From: Lonsdalea britannica
Lineage (GTDB): Bacteria; Pseudomonadota; Gammaproteobacteria; Enterobacterales; Enterobacteriaceae
Assembly (NCBI RefSeq): GCF_002111595.1
Contig: NZ_LUTN01000014.1
Coordinates: 54,674-118,673, forward strand
Direction: 5' to 3'
Length of the DNA stretch: 64,000 bases
Positions 1 through 10,306 of the stretch are shown in pieces. The position numbers and the translations under genes were made by a program. Within the stretch, counting starts at the first letter, position 1. Each line of letters begins with the position of its first letter. The notes under the pieces are model-generated. The model was given only the letters and a program-made list of their open reading frames with translations, did not search any database and was not told the DNA's origin.

Positions 1-199
1 TACGCACGGAGGTCGCGCAAACGCCGGTATCAATGCTCGGGAAAATGTTCAGGATTTTACGTTTGCCCGCGTAGTGGCTCAGCGGAATATCAGAAAGGTC
101 TTTTGCCACCAGTGAGAAAGCCTTGGCCTTGCTGCCTACAGCGGGGAATTCGCCGGAAACCGGTAGCGGCTGACCTTGGAAGTGTACATTCTTTGACAT
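1..199 (-). CDS. tpx: Thiol peroxidase Tpx, 5' part only
   Basis: Periplasm/cytosol lipid-hydroperoxide peroxidase of the peroxiredoxin family, reduced by thioredoxin. Only the first 66 codons are present; the gene runs off the left edge. The protein begins MSKNVHFQG and continues with [25 protein letters not shown] and ATSVR, which matches E. coli Tpx closely. The cysteine of DTGVC is the peroxidatic residue of the family. The ATG at 199 is chosen over the adjacent ATG at 202 because AGGA then sits seven bases upstream and the protein aligns with the E. coli start. It is divergent from mppA; E. coli has both genes in the same general neighbourhood. Confidence 0.95.
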   Translation of the reverse strand, partial: MSKNVHFQGQPLPVSGEFPAVGSKAKAFSLVAKDLSDIPLSHYAGKRKILNIFPSIDTGVCATSVR

Positions 200-202
200 C
201 AT

Positions 203-632
203 TGCGTCCTTTATTACAGGTGGTTAACAAGGCGTTCAGTGTAGGGCAACATTATCAACATTGGTATAAAAAAATAAGGCGACTTAATTCGACATAAGTC
301 TCGGTTAAGTCACGCTTTAGCCTCCTTCCCGGTGGAATCACCGACTGACATTACGGCATACGCCTTCGCACGCAGTCCACGCACGATGCGGGCTGGCGCC
401 GCATCGAAGAATGTCTGTTTTTGGCGTCATTCCGATAGGCAAAATTTGATTTCAGGCTATGATAATGCATCGCCCGGAAGGGGGTTTTATGTTGCTTTTT
501 CAGAGGCATCCGTACAGAAAATACCGTCATAGAAGAAAGATTAACCTCAGTGCTTAATGACGGAGGTTTTCAGGATCGTTGGGCCGGTATTTTTTTGCGG
601 CTCGCGCAGCAGCTATTTTAAGGAACGAACAC
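203..632. other. Intergenic region between tpx and mppA
   Basis: 430 bases between divergent tpx and mppA. I see no credible coding sequence: short open frames here lack ribosome sites and recognisable protein content. It must hold the two divergent promoters, but I cannot place them with confidence. Confidence 0.5.
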
Positions 633-2252
633 ATGATGCCATTTCGCTATTCCGCCCTTTGCGTCGGACTGCTGGCTGCGCTGACAGGCGCCGTCAATGC
701 AGCCCAGGTTCCCGCCGGAACCGTGCTGGACGCCAAACAGGACGTTGTCCGCCATATCAAAGATGAACCCGCCTCTCTGGACCCCATCAAAGCCGTCGGC
801 CTGCCGGAAATCCCGGTCATTCGCGATCTGTTTGAAGGTCTGGTGAATCAGGATGAACACGGTAATCCGGTCCCCGGTGTGGCAGAACGCTGGCAGACCA
901 GCGACAACCGCACGTTCACGTTTATCCTGCGCGAGGACGCACGCTGGTCGAACGGCGACCCGGTGACCGCAAAAGATTTCGTTTACAGCTGGCGTCGTCT
1001 GGTAACGCCTGCCAACACCTCATCCTTCAGCTGGTTCGCCAGTCTCGCCGGGATCGTCAACGCAGACGACATTCTGGCAGGTAAATTGCCGCCGGACCAA
1101 CTGGGCGTCGTCGCAATGGACGACCACACGCTGAAGGTGATGCTGAGTCGACCTGTGCCGTACTTCGTCAACCTGATGGCGAACTTCAGCCTGTTTCCGG
1201 TTCATCAGGCTACGGTCGAAAAGTACGGTGCTGACTGGACACGCCCCGGCAATCTGGTGGGCAACGGCGCGTTCAAGCTGGATGAGCGCGTGGTCAATGA
1301 AAAGCTGGTGCTGACGCCAAATGCGCACTATTGGGATCATGCTCACACGGTCCTGCGTAAAGTCACCTATCTGCCGATTAGCCAGGAGTCGAACGCGACC
1401 AAACGCTATCTGGCCGGCGATATCGATATCACCGAATCGTTTCCTAAAAATCAGTATCAAAAACTGTTGAAGACGCTGCCGGGCGAGGTGTATACGCCCG
1501 CTCAGCTGGGCACCTATTACTATGCATTCAACACGCAAAGCGCGCCGACCAGCGATCAACGAGTACGCAAGGCGTTGTCGTATGCGATTGACCGGCAGGT
1601 GATTGCTCAGAAGGTCTTGGGGACGGGAGAGAAACCGGCCTACCGTTTGACGCCGGACGTGACCAGCGGATTCACGCCGGAGCAAAGCGAGCTGGAGCAG
1701 TATTCGCAGGCTGAACTGGATGCGCAGGCCAAAGCGCTGATGGGCGCGGCAGGTTATGGGCCGGGTAAACCGCTGAAACTGTCTCTGCTGTATAACACGC
1801 AGGAAACTAACAAACAGGTGGCTATCGCCGTCGCCTCCATGTGGAAAAAAACGCTGGGAGTTGAGGTCAAGCTGGTCAATCAGGAGTGGAAAACCTACAT
1901 CGACAATCGCAACAGCGGTCATTTTGACGTTGTCCGCGCCTCCTGGGTGGGTGACTACAACGAAGCGTCGACGTTTTTATCGCTGCTGACCTCGTCGCAC
2001 AGCGGTAATATCTCGCGCTTCCACAATGCGGAGTACGATCGGCTGATGAAGGACACCGGCGGTCAGACGGACAGTCAGCGGTTGAATCAGGAATACAACC
2101 AGGCCGAACGAATACTCACCAATGAAGCGCCCATCGCACCGATTTATCAGTACACCAACGCCCGCTTGATTAAACCCTGGGTGAAGGGCTATCCCATCAA
2201 TAATCCGGAAGACATGGCTTACAGCCGCATGCTCTATATCACCAAACACTGA
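633..2252 (+). CDS. mppA: Periplasmic murein-tripeptide binding protein MppA
   Basis: Family 5 solute-binding protein that captures murein tripeptide (L-Ala-gamma-D-Glu-meso-Dap) and delivers it to the Opp permease for cell-wall recycling. It is 539 residues with a signal peptide ending near VNAAQ. Long blocks match E. coli MppA, including VRHIKDEPASLDP, FEGLVNQ, AGDIDITESFPKN, GTYYYAFNTQ, NQEWKTYID and the C-terminal PIAPIYQYTN / GYPINNPEDMAYSR. Start at 633 is chosen because AGGA at 621-624 lies eight bases before it; a frame open further upstream has no ribosome site. OppA is the alternative paralogue, but the similarity and the nearby tpx favour MppA. Confidence 0.9.
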   Translation: MMPFRYSALCVGLLAALTGAVNAAQVPAGTVLDAKQDVVRHIKDEPASLDPIKAVGLPEIPVIRDLFEGLVNQDEHGNPVPGVAERWQTSDNRTFTFILREDARWSNGDPVTAKDFVYSWRRLVTPANTSSFSWFASLAGIVNADDILAGKLPPDQLGVVAMDDHTLKVMLSRPVPYFVNLMANFSLFPVHQATVEKYGADWTRPGNLVGNGAFKLDERVVNEKLVLTPNAHYWDHAHTVLRKVTYLPISQESNATKRYLAGDIDITESFPKNQYQKLLKTLPGEVYTPAQLGTYYYAFNTQSAPTSDQRVRKALSYAIDRQVIAQKVLGTGEKPAYRLTPDVTSGFTPEQSELEQYSQAELDAQAKALMGAAGYGPGKPLKLSLLYNTQETNKQVAIAVASMWKKTLGVEVKLVNQEWKTYIDNRNSGHFDVVRASWVGDYNEASTFLSLLTSSHSGNISRFHNAEYDRLMKDTGGQTDSQRLNQEYNQAERILTNEAPIAPIYQYTNARLIKPWVKGYPINNPEDMAYSRMLYITKH

Positions 2253-2365
2253 TCTCATGCACCAGCCGCGGCACCTGTGCGCCGTGGCTGACCGCCACGC
2301 TGGCGTTGCCGTTATGGTCAGAAACGCTAAGATAGTGCTCAAAGGGGAGTCAATGGGAGAAACCC

Positions 2366-3355
2366 GTGGAAACAGACGTGATTAATGGAAACGCATTACA
2401 GCGTACAGGCGCCGTATTTTCCTATCAGTTGGATGGGAAAGGCGGCGTCGTTCCCATCAATGATGATGAAATCGTCAACAATACTCAGCCTTGCTGGCTG
2501 CATCTGGATTCGACTCATCCTGAAAGCAGCCGCTGGCTGCAAGAAACCCGGCTGTTGCCGGATACGGTGCGCGACGCGCTGTCAGGAGAAAGCGCGCGGC
2601 CCCGCGTGAGCCGGCTGGGCGAAGGTACTCTGATTACGCTGCGCAGCATTAATTACAACGGAGACGCGCGGCCGGATGAGCTGGTGGCGCTGCGCATTTA
2701 CATCACCGATAAACTGATTGTCTCAACACGCCGCCGCAAAGTGGCGGCCATTGATGCCGTCATGAGCGACCTGAAAGAGGGCAATGGCCCCACGGACAGC
2801 AGCAGCTGGCTGGTTTCCATCGCTGAGGCGCTGACCGACGATACCAGCGAGTTCATCGACCAGCTCCACGAACGGATCATCGATCTGGAAGATGCGTTGC
2901 TGGAGCAGGAGATGCCGGCGCGCGGCGAGCTTTCGCTGATCCGCAAACAGCTGATCGTTCTGCGCCGCTATATGACGCCGCAGCGCGACATTTTCTCTCG
3001 TCTGTCGGGAGAAAAGCTGTTCTGGCTACAGGATGATGACCGTCGCCGGATGCTGGAAATCGCCGAACGGTTGGGGAGAGGGTTGGAAGACCTGGACGGC
3101 AGCATAGCCCGTACCGCGGTCATCGCGGATGAGATCAACACCCTGATGGCGGAGTCGATGAATCGGCGGACGTACAACATGTCGGTGCTGGCGATGTTGT
3201 TTCTGCCGACAACCTTCCTCACCGGCCTGTTTGGCGTCAACCTTGGGGGGATCCCCGGTTCAGGCAGTTCGATTGGATTTATCTCTTTCTGCATGATGCT
3301 GGTCTTTATGGTGCTGATGGTTGCCTGGTGGTTAAAGCGAAGTAAATGGATGTGA
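2366..3355 (+). CDS. zntB: Zinc transport protein ZntB (CorA family)
   Basis: Inner-membrane zinc transporter of the CorA/MIT family. It is 329 residues, close to the 327 of E. coli ZntB. A large cytoplasmic domain containing [16 protein letters not shown] and [10 protein letters not shown] is followed by the two C-terminal membrane helices, with the signature GVNLGGIPG between them and a basic WWLKRSKWM tail. The start is GTG with GGGAG six bases upstream; the nearest ATG (2353) is out of frame. It is followed directly by the fnrS region, the same gene order as E. coli. Confidence 0.93.
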   Translation: METDVINGNALQRTGAVFSYQLDGKGGVVPINDDEIVNNTQPCWLHLDSTHPESSRWLQETRLLPDTVRDALSGESARPRVSRLGEGTLITLRSINYNGDARPDELVALRIYITDKLIVSTRRRKVAAIDAVMSDLKEGNGPTDSSSWLVSIAEALTDDTSEFIDQLHERIIDLEDALLEQEMPARGELSLIRKQLIVLRRYMTPQRDIFSRLSGEKLFWLQDDDRRRMLEIAERLGRGLEDLDGSIARTAVIADEINTLMAESMNRRTYNMSVLAMLFLPTTFLTGLFGVNLGGIPGSGSSIGFISFCMMLVFMVLMVAWWLKRSKWM

Positions 3356-3422
3356 GGACCGCCGATTTTTCAAGTAGGGAAGCGCGATTTTGCCGTCCGT
3401 TGATAAAAAAAACCGCCCAACT

Positions 3423-3436
3423 TTGAGCAACATCAA
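3423..3436 (+). promoter_or_regulatory. FNR-binding site of the fnrS promoter
   Basis: TTGAG-CAAC-ATCAA matches the FNR consensus TTGAT-N4-ATCAA at nine of ten positions. Its centre lies about 42 bases upstream of the expected fnrS 5' end at 3472, the class II position used by FNR. This fits the known anaerobic induction of fnrS. Confidence 0.85.
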
Positions 3437-3471
3437 CATTCCCAAACGGTGTATACAGCAAAATTCCGTTC

Positions 3472-3593
3472 GCAGGTGAATGCAACGTCAAGCGATGGGC
3501 GTTGCGCTCCATATTGTCTTACTTCCTATTTTGAATTACTGCATAGCACACTTAATTCACACCAAGCCGGCAAAGTTATGCCGGCTTTTTTTT
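3472..3593 (+). ncRNA. fnrS: Small regulatory RNA FnrS
   Basis: Hfq-dependent sRNA made under anaerobiosis that represses mRNAs of aerobic metabolism. About 122 bases. The 5' part (GCAGGTGAATGCAACGTC, then GCGATGGGCGTTGCGCTCC, ATATTGTCTTACTTCC and TTTTGAATTACTGCATAGCAC) is nearly identical to E. coli FnrS. The 3' hairpin has diverged in sequence but keeps its form. It lies just after zntB as in E. coli. An FNR site at the class II distance precedes it. The 5' end is placed by analogy with E. coli. Confidence 0.95.
3564..3593 (+). terminator. Rho-independent terminator of fnrS
   Basis: Perfect nine-base stem AAGCCGGCA / TGCCGGCTT with loop AAGTTA, running into an uninterrupted T tract. It forms the 3' end of FnrS. 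Confidence 0.93.
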
Positions 3594-3620
3594 CGTCCGT
3601 ACCACCGCCTTCCGAGCGAC

Positions 3621-3654
3621 AAATAAAAAACGACCGGTACTTAGACCGGCCGTT
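3621..3654 (-). terminator. Terminator of ttcA
   Basis: On the minus strand the stem ACGGCCGGT / ACCGGTCGT (one G-U pair), loop CTAAGT, is followed by six T. It lies just downstream of the ttcA stop. Confidence 0.88.
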
Positions 3655-3672
3655 TCAGATATCTTCTCGCCT

Positions 3673-4611
3673 TTATTTGACTTCGACGACGTCCAATCGC
3701 TGATCGGCGGGAGGCGCTATCTCGTCGTCCTCAGGCTGCCAGCCCAGCGGCTGTAGCGGGATCGTTTCTCGATCAAACGCCAAATCGCCGCCGTCCACCA
3801 CTTCACTGTTGTGGGTGATGGATTTGAAATCGAACAGCTTTTCGTCGGCTAGATGGGACGGTACGACGTTCTGAATGGCGGTAAACATGGTTTCGATGCG
3901 TCCCGGATAGCGTTTATCCCAGTCGCGCAGCAGATCTTTAATCACCTGACGCTGCAAGTTAGGCTGTGAACCGCACAGGTTGCAGGGGATGATGGGGAAG
4001 TTTTTCGCCTCGGCGAAACGCTCGATATCCTTTTCCCGACAGTAGGCCAACGGACGGATCACCACGTGTTTGCCGTCGTCGCTCATCAGCTTGGGCGGCA
4101 TACCTTTGAGCTTGCCGCCGTAGAACATGTTCAGGAACAGGGTCTGCAAAATATCGTCGCGATGGTGTCCGAGCGCAATTTTGGTCGCGCCGAGTTCGGT
4201 GGCGGTGCGATACAAAATGCCGCGGCGCAGGCGTGAGCACAGCGAACAGGTTGTTTTACCCTCAGGGATCTTCTCTTTGACGATACCGTAGGTATTCTCT
4301 TCCACAATTTTGTACTCGACGCCCAGGGTGTCGAGATACTCCGGCAGCACATGCTCCGGGAATCCCGGCTGTTTCTGGTCCAGATTGACGGCGACCAGCG
4401 AAAACTGAATCGGCGCGCTCTGCTGCAGGTTGCGCAATATTTCCAGCATGGTGTAGCTGTCTTTGCCGCCGGAGAGGCACACCATGATGCGGTCGCCGTC
4501 TTCGATCATGTTGAACGCGGCGATGGCCTCGCCGACGTTACGGCGCAAGCGCTTCTGGAGTTTATTCAGGTTGTACTGCTGTTTGGGCGTCACCGATTGA
4601 ATTTCTGACAT
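3673..4611 (-). CDS. ttcA: tRNA 2-thiocytidine biosynthesis protein TtcA
   Basis: ATP- and iron-sulfur-dependent enzyme that thiolates C32 of certain tRNAs. It is 312 residues (311 in E. coli). The PP-loop SGGKDS lies near residue 51. The two cysteine pairs, CSLCSR (about residue 125) and CNLCGS (about 215), carry the Fe-S cluster and catalytic cysteines. The C-terminus LDVVEVK also matches. An upstream TTG at 4632 could extend the frame, but ATG 4611 gives the family length. In E. coli K-12 this gene is the Rac prophage attachment site; here it is intact with no prophage. Confidence 0.94.
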   Translation of the reverse strand: MSEIQSVTPKQQYNLNKLQKRLRRNVGEAIAAFNMIEDGDRIMVCLSGGKDSYTMLEILRNLQQSAPIQFSLVAVNLDQKQPGFPEHVLPEYLDTLGVEYKIVEENTYGIVKEKIPEGKTTCSLCSRLRRGILYRTATELGATKIALGHHRDDILQTLFLNMFYGGKLKGMPPKLMSDDGKHVVIRPLAYCREKDIERFAEAKNFPIIPCNLCGSQPNLQRQVIKDLLRDWDKRYPGRIETMFTAIQNVVPSHLADEKLFDFKSITHNSEVVDGGDLAFDRETIPLQPLGWQPEDDEIAPPADQRLDVVEVK

Positions 4612-4906
4612 TTCACTGTGGCTCACGTTCAAGTTTGGGCAGGGTTAGGGCATAAAGCTTATGGCGGGCAAGTTTATCATCAAGCGTCGCCACAATCGCT
4701 ATCTCATTGCTGTCACCCTGATGGCCTTCACGCCGGTCGGCGATTTTCCCAGCATGTTAACGCGGAGAACGGCCGGTTCTATGTGTTTTTCTCGCCGTTT
4801 TTCTCATTTCGAAAAAAACTTTCACGGCTAACGGCTTGCTGGTCTGCTATCACGCAATAAACTGTGGTAAATAGGATTGGGACTAATTGGGTGATGAGGG
4901 CGGGAC

Positions 4907-5215
4907 ATGAAACTGCGGCAGGGGATGTTGGCGGGATGGGTACTGGTGCTGGTCGGATGCGGCAGCAGCAGTGAAAAAGCGGCGGAAGAGAATACGGTTG
5001 TGCCAGCGGAAGCCGTCAGGTTGTCCGCTCAGGAAATGACGGCCTGGCAGGGTAAGGATTCGGCCGCCGCTTCCTGTACGCTGGCTGGGGGTAAAATAGG
5101 GCTGGCCCGCCAACTGAACGGCGCCAGCGTGGGCACCTGTCTGCTGACCAACGGACGTCGCTGCGACGCCCAGTCGCTCGAAGATGGCTCCTGCCTGGCC
5201 GGTGGATTCCGCTAG
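4907..5215 (+). CDS. DUF333 lipoprotein, YdbJ-like
   Basis: Small exported protein of 102 residues with lipobox LVLVGC, so probably a lipoprotein. The C-terminal half (CTLAGGKIGLARQLNGASVG, then TCLLTNGRRCDAQSLEDGSC) fits the DUF333 pattern of cysteines around a G-x-C core seen in E. coli YdbJ. YdbJ lies close to ldhA in E. coli and this gene converges on ldhA. No function is known. It has no acidic sorting residue at +2 (the mature N-terminus is C-G-S), so the outer membrane is likely. Confidence 0.75.
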   Translation: MKLRQGMLAGWVLVLVGCGSSSEKAAEENTVVPAEAVRLSAQEMTAWQGKDSAAASCTLAGGKIGLARQLNGASVGTCLLTNGRRCDAQSLEDGSCLAGGFR

Positions 5216-5231
5216 CGGATCGGCAGCGACG

Positions 5232-6220
5232 TTATGTCAGCGCGAACGGGCAGTCTTCGCCCAGGCTAATTTGACGCAGGCTTTGCAGCGTCGTGCCCGC
5301 AATGCTGGTCAGCGCTTCCTCCGTCAGGAACGCCTGATGGCCGGTGAACAGCACGTTGTGGCAGGCGGACAGCCGACGGAAAATATCGTCCTGAATGACG
5401 TCGTTCGAGTTGTCGCTAAAGAACAGCGCGCGTTCGTTCTCGTACACATCCAGCCCCAGCGCCCCCACTTTTTGCTGTTTGAGGGCTTCAATCGCGGCCT
5501 GTGAATCAATCAGCCCGCCCCGGCTGGTATTGATGACCATCACGCCATCCTTCATCTGCGCAAAAGCGGCCTCGTTGAGCAAGTGATGATTTTCCGGCGT
5601 AATGGGGCAGTGCAGGGAAATCACGTCCGATTCCGCGTACAGCGTTTTCAGATCGACGTACTCCGCTCCTAGTTCTCTTGCCTGCGGGTTGGGATAAGGA
5701 TCGAACGCCAGCAGGCGCATACCAAATCCTTTCAGAATGCGTAGCGTCGCCACCCCGATTTTCCCTGTGCCGATAATCCCCGCCGTTCGCCGATGCATAT
5801 TGAAGCCGATCAGCCTTCCAGTGAGAAATTGGCATCGCGGGTGCGCTGATAAGCGCGGTGAATTCGTCGATTCAGACTCATCATCATGCCGACGGTATGT
5901 TCCGCCACGGCTTCGGGCGAGTAGGCGGGTACATAAACTACCGAGATCCCCAGCGCTTTGGCGGCGTCAAGATCGACGTTATTGAAACCGGCGCAGCGCA
6001 GAGCCACGATCTTGATGCCAAACCCGGCCAATTCGGTCAGCACTTCGCGCCCACCGTCGTCGTTGACGAAAATACATACGGCATCGAATCCTTCAGCGGT
6101 TTTCACCGTTTGCGGACTCAGCATGAAGTCGTAGTACTCCATCTGGTAGCCGTAGTCCTGATTGACCCGATCCAAATATTTACGGTCGTACTGTTTGGTA
6201 CTGTAGACAGCCAGTTTCAT
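5232..6220 (-). CDS. ldhA: Fermentative D-lactate dehydrogenase LdhA (one frame break)
   Basis: NADH-dependent reduction of pyruvate to D-lactate in the cytosol. The N-terminal part (MKLAVYSTKQYDRKYLD, RCAGFNNVDLDAAK, NRRIHRAYQRTRDANFSLEG) and the C-terminal part (GIIGTGKIGVATLRILKGFG, VISLHCPITPENHHLL, INTSRGGLIDSQA, GHQAFLTEEALTSIAGTTL) are both very close to E. coli LdhA but lie in different frames. The break is at about 5813: GAAGGC is followed by TGA where GAA GGC CTG ATC GGC is expected, so one C is missing. Adding it gives a full-length protein of about 329 residues. It includes the Rossmann GTGKIG and catalytic His of GHQAF. Probably a sequence error, as for the other breaks here. Confidence 0.92.
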
Positions 6221-6558
6221 TATCGTTTACCCCGCTATTTCTAGGTTAGGCTAGCATAAAATAGTGAGCGTGCCGGAAAGCCACCGCCTGACGTCTGTTT
6301 TGCGTGGTGATAGCGCCCATCGGCATCAGGGGTGTTTTCGAGGAGTGGAGAGACAGCATACCTTTATCCTACGGTCGGCGTGAAGGGTGGTATCTGTCAC
6401 GTGAGGGGACTATTATGCAGGCCGATGAATGTTCGCTGTTTTTCTCAGCGTGAGTCGTTGAATAGCGGAATGCTGCTACTGTTACAGGTGCGCTCACCCC
6501 TGCATGGCGAGGAAGGTATCGCCGTGCTCACCAAGACTGATATGCATAATGATGGCGA
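6221..6558. other. Intergenic region between ldhA and ydbH
   Basis: 338 bases between divergent ldhA and ydbH. Several short open frames are present but none has convincing content. I see no clear terminator or operator. Confidence 0.45.
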
Positions 6559-9161
6559 ATGATTAAACACTTTTTACCTCGTGTCGGCATTGGGCTGGGC
6601 GCTATCGCGCTGGTAATACTGCTAGGCGGGTTAACGTTGCCGCTGTGGCTGCCTCGTCTGCTGACCTTCCTGGCGCCGCCGGGCGTCACGGTGACGTTGG
6701 ATGAACCTCCTGCCTGGCAGCAAGGCGGACTCACCGTGCCGGGCGTTTCCATACACTTACCCCAATGCCAACTGCTGAACGTCGATCATGGCCGCCTGAC
6801 GAGACAAGACGGCGGCTGGCGCGTTCATATTGCGAACGTGGCGCTGGACGGAAGCTGCCTCGCGCAGTGGCCGCAAAGCGCGGATTCGGCCTCAGAGACG
6901 TCAACCAGCCTGTCCGAATGGCAGCGGCGTCTGCCCGCAGGTGAGGTGATCATCGATCGCATCACGCTGACGCCGTGGCTGGATGACGTCAGCGCGCTGC
7001 ATCTCACTTCCCGAGACGGGAAACAATCACTGAACATCAACAATAGCCGCCTGCAACTGCAGGCCGATCTCGACGGTCGGGCGTTAACGCTGCGCCGCGC
7101 GGAACTGACCGCGCTGCCCGATCGGCCGCCACTGTGGATACAAGGCGAGGTGCAGCTGTCAGATTCGCTGACGAGCCTTCCGGAAACGGGACGTTTGCAG
7201 ATCGGCCGACTGCCGTTTGATTTACCGGAGCCGGTGATAGCGACGCTAAACTGGCAGGATTCGCAGGGCGTGATGAGGCTGGCGAAAGACGCGGACGCCC
7301 AACCGCTGCTGAACCTGCCGTGGCGCGTCAGCGCGGACGCCATCACCGTCAGCGAAGGTCGCTGGTCATGGCCATACGGCGCGCAGCCGGTTTCGGGCGG
7401 ATTATCGTTGACGCTGCACGACTGGCGTCAGATTCACGGGCAGCCCCAGCTCGAAGCGCGGGTAAATATGTTAACGCAGGGCCATAACGGCCGTGCCAAT
7501 GCGGTGTTGACGTTAGGGCCTGGTTCGCTCGGGCTTAGCGACAGCAATCTGCGTATTCAACTGGCCGGACAGGCCAATCTGGCTAATCTGTCGTTTTCCG
7601 CCACGCTGCCGGGCATGTTGCGCGGCGCATTGTTGAACCCCGATCTGGTCTTGCTGCCCGGCTCGCTGCTGCGCGCCTGGGGACAGCCCCAGTCCGGCCT
7701 GACGCTGGAGGATGCCCGTTGGCCGCTGGCAGGGATTGTCGTGAATGCGCAGGGCGTGAGCGGACGTTTGCAGGCGATTGTCAAAGCCAACGACGCCTAC
7801 TGGGGACGTTTCAGTTTGCATATGGACGGCAAGGCGGAACGCTTCTGGCCGGATAACGGCCTCTGGCACTGGCGCTACTGGGGTAAAGGTCAGCTGCCGC
7901 CATTGCAGGGTCGGTGGGATATTGCTGGTCGCGGGCGTGGGAAGACGCGCTGCTGGAAGTCAGCACGTTATCCAGCGGGCTGAATCAGCTGCGCTACGGC
8001 GCGATGACGGTCGCTAAACCCCGTCTGACGTTAGTGAAACCGCTACGCTGGCAGCGGGATCAGACGCAGGATGCGTTTGACGGCGCGTTTCGGCTAGTCG
8101 CCGACCGGGTGGCATTCACCGGTGCCGGCGCGTTACCGCCCGCTGAGCTGAATGTTCAGGTGCAGGGCGAACATCCCAACCATTTCGTATGGCGCGGCGC
8201 TTTGCAGGCCAAAGAGATCGGCCCGGTGAAACTGGTCGGTCGCTGGGACGGCGAACGCCTGCGCGGCAGCGGCTGGTGGCCGCCGCAAACGCTGCGCGTA
8301 TTCCAGTCGCTATTGCCGCCGGATTGGAAAATCAAGCTGCGCCGCGGGCAATTTTATGGACAGGGCGCGTTTTCAGCGGCACGCGGACAGGGCTTTCAGG
8401 TGGGCGGACACTGGGTCGTGAAAAACGGCAGCGCCTGGCTCAACGACGGCGAGGTTAGCGGCGTGGACTTTGTTCTACCGTATCGTTACGCCGAGCCGCG
8501 TTGGCAGCTGGGTATTTCGCGACCGGTCTCGTTGCGCATCGCCGAACTGAACAGCGGATTTCGGATACAAAATATCCGGGCGGATGTGTTCGGCGCATAT
8601 CCTTACAGCGATCGACACCCGATGACGCTGGCTGGGGTAGAGATGGAGCTGCTGCGCGGTAAAGTGTCTCTGACGCCGCTGCGTTTCCCACAGCGCGACG
8701 CGGCGTTGTTGAGGATGGAAGGGATTGAGACCAGTGAACTCATGACCGCGATCAAAGTGAACAAGGTGGCGTTATCCGGTCGCGTCAGCGGCGTATTGCC
8801 GATCAATTTCAATCATCCCACGATGCTGGTGCAGAACGGCCGCGTGACCAACGACGGCGCGTTAACGTTGAGACTGGATAAGGATCTGGCGGATGAAGTG
8901 GCGCAGAGCAATATGGTCAGCGCGGCGCTGGTACGCTGGCTGCGCTATCTGGAAGTCGACCACTCTACGGCGACACTACAACTGAACAATCAGGGGGACC
9001 TGTTGATGGAGTCCTTTATCAGCGGTCATAATTCGCCGCGAGATGCCCGACAGCAGGTCGATCTGAACTATCGTCATCAGGAGAATCTGTTCCAGCTATG
9101 GCGCAGCCTGCGCTGGGGCGACACGATACAGAACGCGCTGGAGCAGCGGTCAACCCAATAA
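6559..9161 (+). CDS. ydbH: AsmA-like envelope protein YdbH (one frame break)
   Basis: Large inner-membrane-anchored, periplasm-spanning protein of the AsmA-like group. With TamB and YhdP it has a redundant role in phospholipid transport to the outer membrane; YnbE is its outer-membrane partner. One N-terminal membrane helix (VGIGLGAIALVILLGG) precedes a long beta-rich stretch. The frame breaks near 7935: RWDIAGRG is followed in the next frame by WEDALLEVSTLSSGLNQLRYG. One added G in the GGG at 7933-7935 restores about 867 residues, close to the E. coli length. ynbE follows eleven bases later. Confidence 0.88.
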
Positions 9162-9172
9162 GGAACCACACG

Positions 9173-9406
9173 ATGTATGACAGACGAGCCGTTTTATGGC
9201 TGACCGCCATGGTGCTGACAGGCTGTACGCCGCGCATTGAAGTGACCGCTCCGGAAACGCCGATCACCATCAACATGAATGTGACGATCGATCACGATAT
9301 TCACATCAAAGCCGACAAAGAAGCCACGCAACTGCTGGAAAAGTCGGATACCGACGTCGCGGAACAGATAAAAAAAAGCGCGCCTAACGGCGCGCAGCAA
9401 GAGTAA
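9173..9406 (+). CDS. ynbE: Outer-membrane lipoprotein YnbE
   Basis: Small lipoprotein that pairs with YdbH to complete the intermembrane bridge. The 77-residue product has signal peptide and lipobox VLTGCTPRIEV, then PETPITINMNVTIDHDIHIKADKEATQLLE, the family core. It is longer than the roughly 60-residue E. coli protein. The extra tail (KKSAPNGAQQE) is encoded by the DNA that forms the azoR terminator on the other strand. ATG 9173 has AAGGA nine bases upstream. In E. coli ydbL follows; here it is absent and azoR converges instead. Confidence 0.9.
   Translation: MYDRRAVLWLTAMVLTGCTPRIEVTAPETPITINMNVTIDHDIHIKADKEATQLLEKSDTDVAEQIKKSAPNGAQQE
9370..9395 (-). terminator. Terminator of azoR, inside the 3' end of ynbE
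   Basis: Minus strand: stem GCGCGCC / GGCGCGC with loop GTTA, followed by a run of seven T. It lies about 50 bases downstream of the azoR stop and overlaps the last codons of ynbE. Confidence 0.85.
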
Positions 9407-9446
9407 GTACAGCCAAAGAACTAACACGTACGAGGGTAGAGTGCGC

Positions 9447-10088
<642 letters not shown>

Positions 10089-10306
10089 TCACCGCGGCGT
10101 CAATCGCCGATGAATTTCATCATAAGCAGCCTAATAGAGACGCGATAGCGTAATATTTCGAGAACCTTGTTCGATTTAATTGAACAACGTGACGGGGAGG
10201 CAGGTTATAGCCTGCGGCGTCAATGTGATACCATGCCCGCCGCCAAATCCAAGCGTGGCGGCCAGTCTCTTCGCCACGTCTGCCAGACGTATTTAAGGAA
10301 CCAACC

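Noticed and set aside
1020..1922. Long antisense frames (for example within mppA, hrpA helicase, dauA and hrcV)
   Set aside because: They lie opposite well-identified conserved genes in GC-rich DNA, lack ribosome sites and give Arg/Gln/His-rich low-quality proteins.
4612..4632. TTG 4632 as the start of ttcA
   Set aside because: No ribosome site and it would add seven residues absent from E. coli TtcA; ATG 4611 fits better.
9161..9190. GGAACC motifs at 9162, 10298, 30492 and on the minus strand at 22711, 26133 and 36640 as hrp boxes
   Set aside because: None has CCAC at 15 or 16 bases; several are ribosome sites (AAGGAACC).
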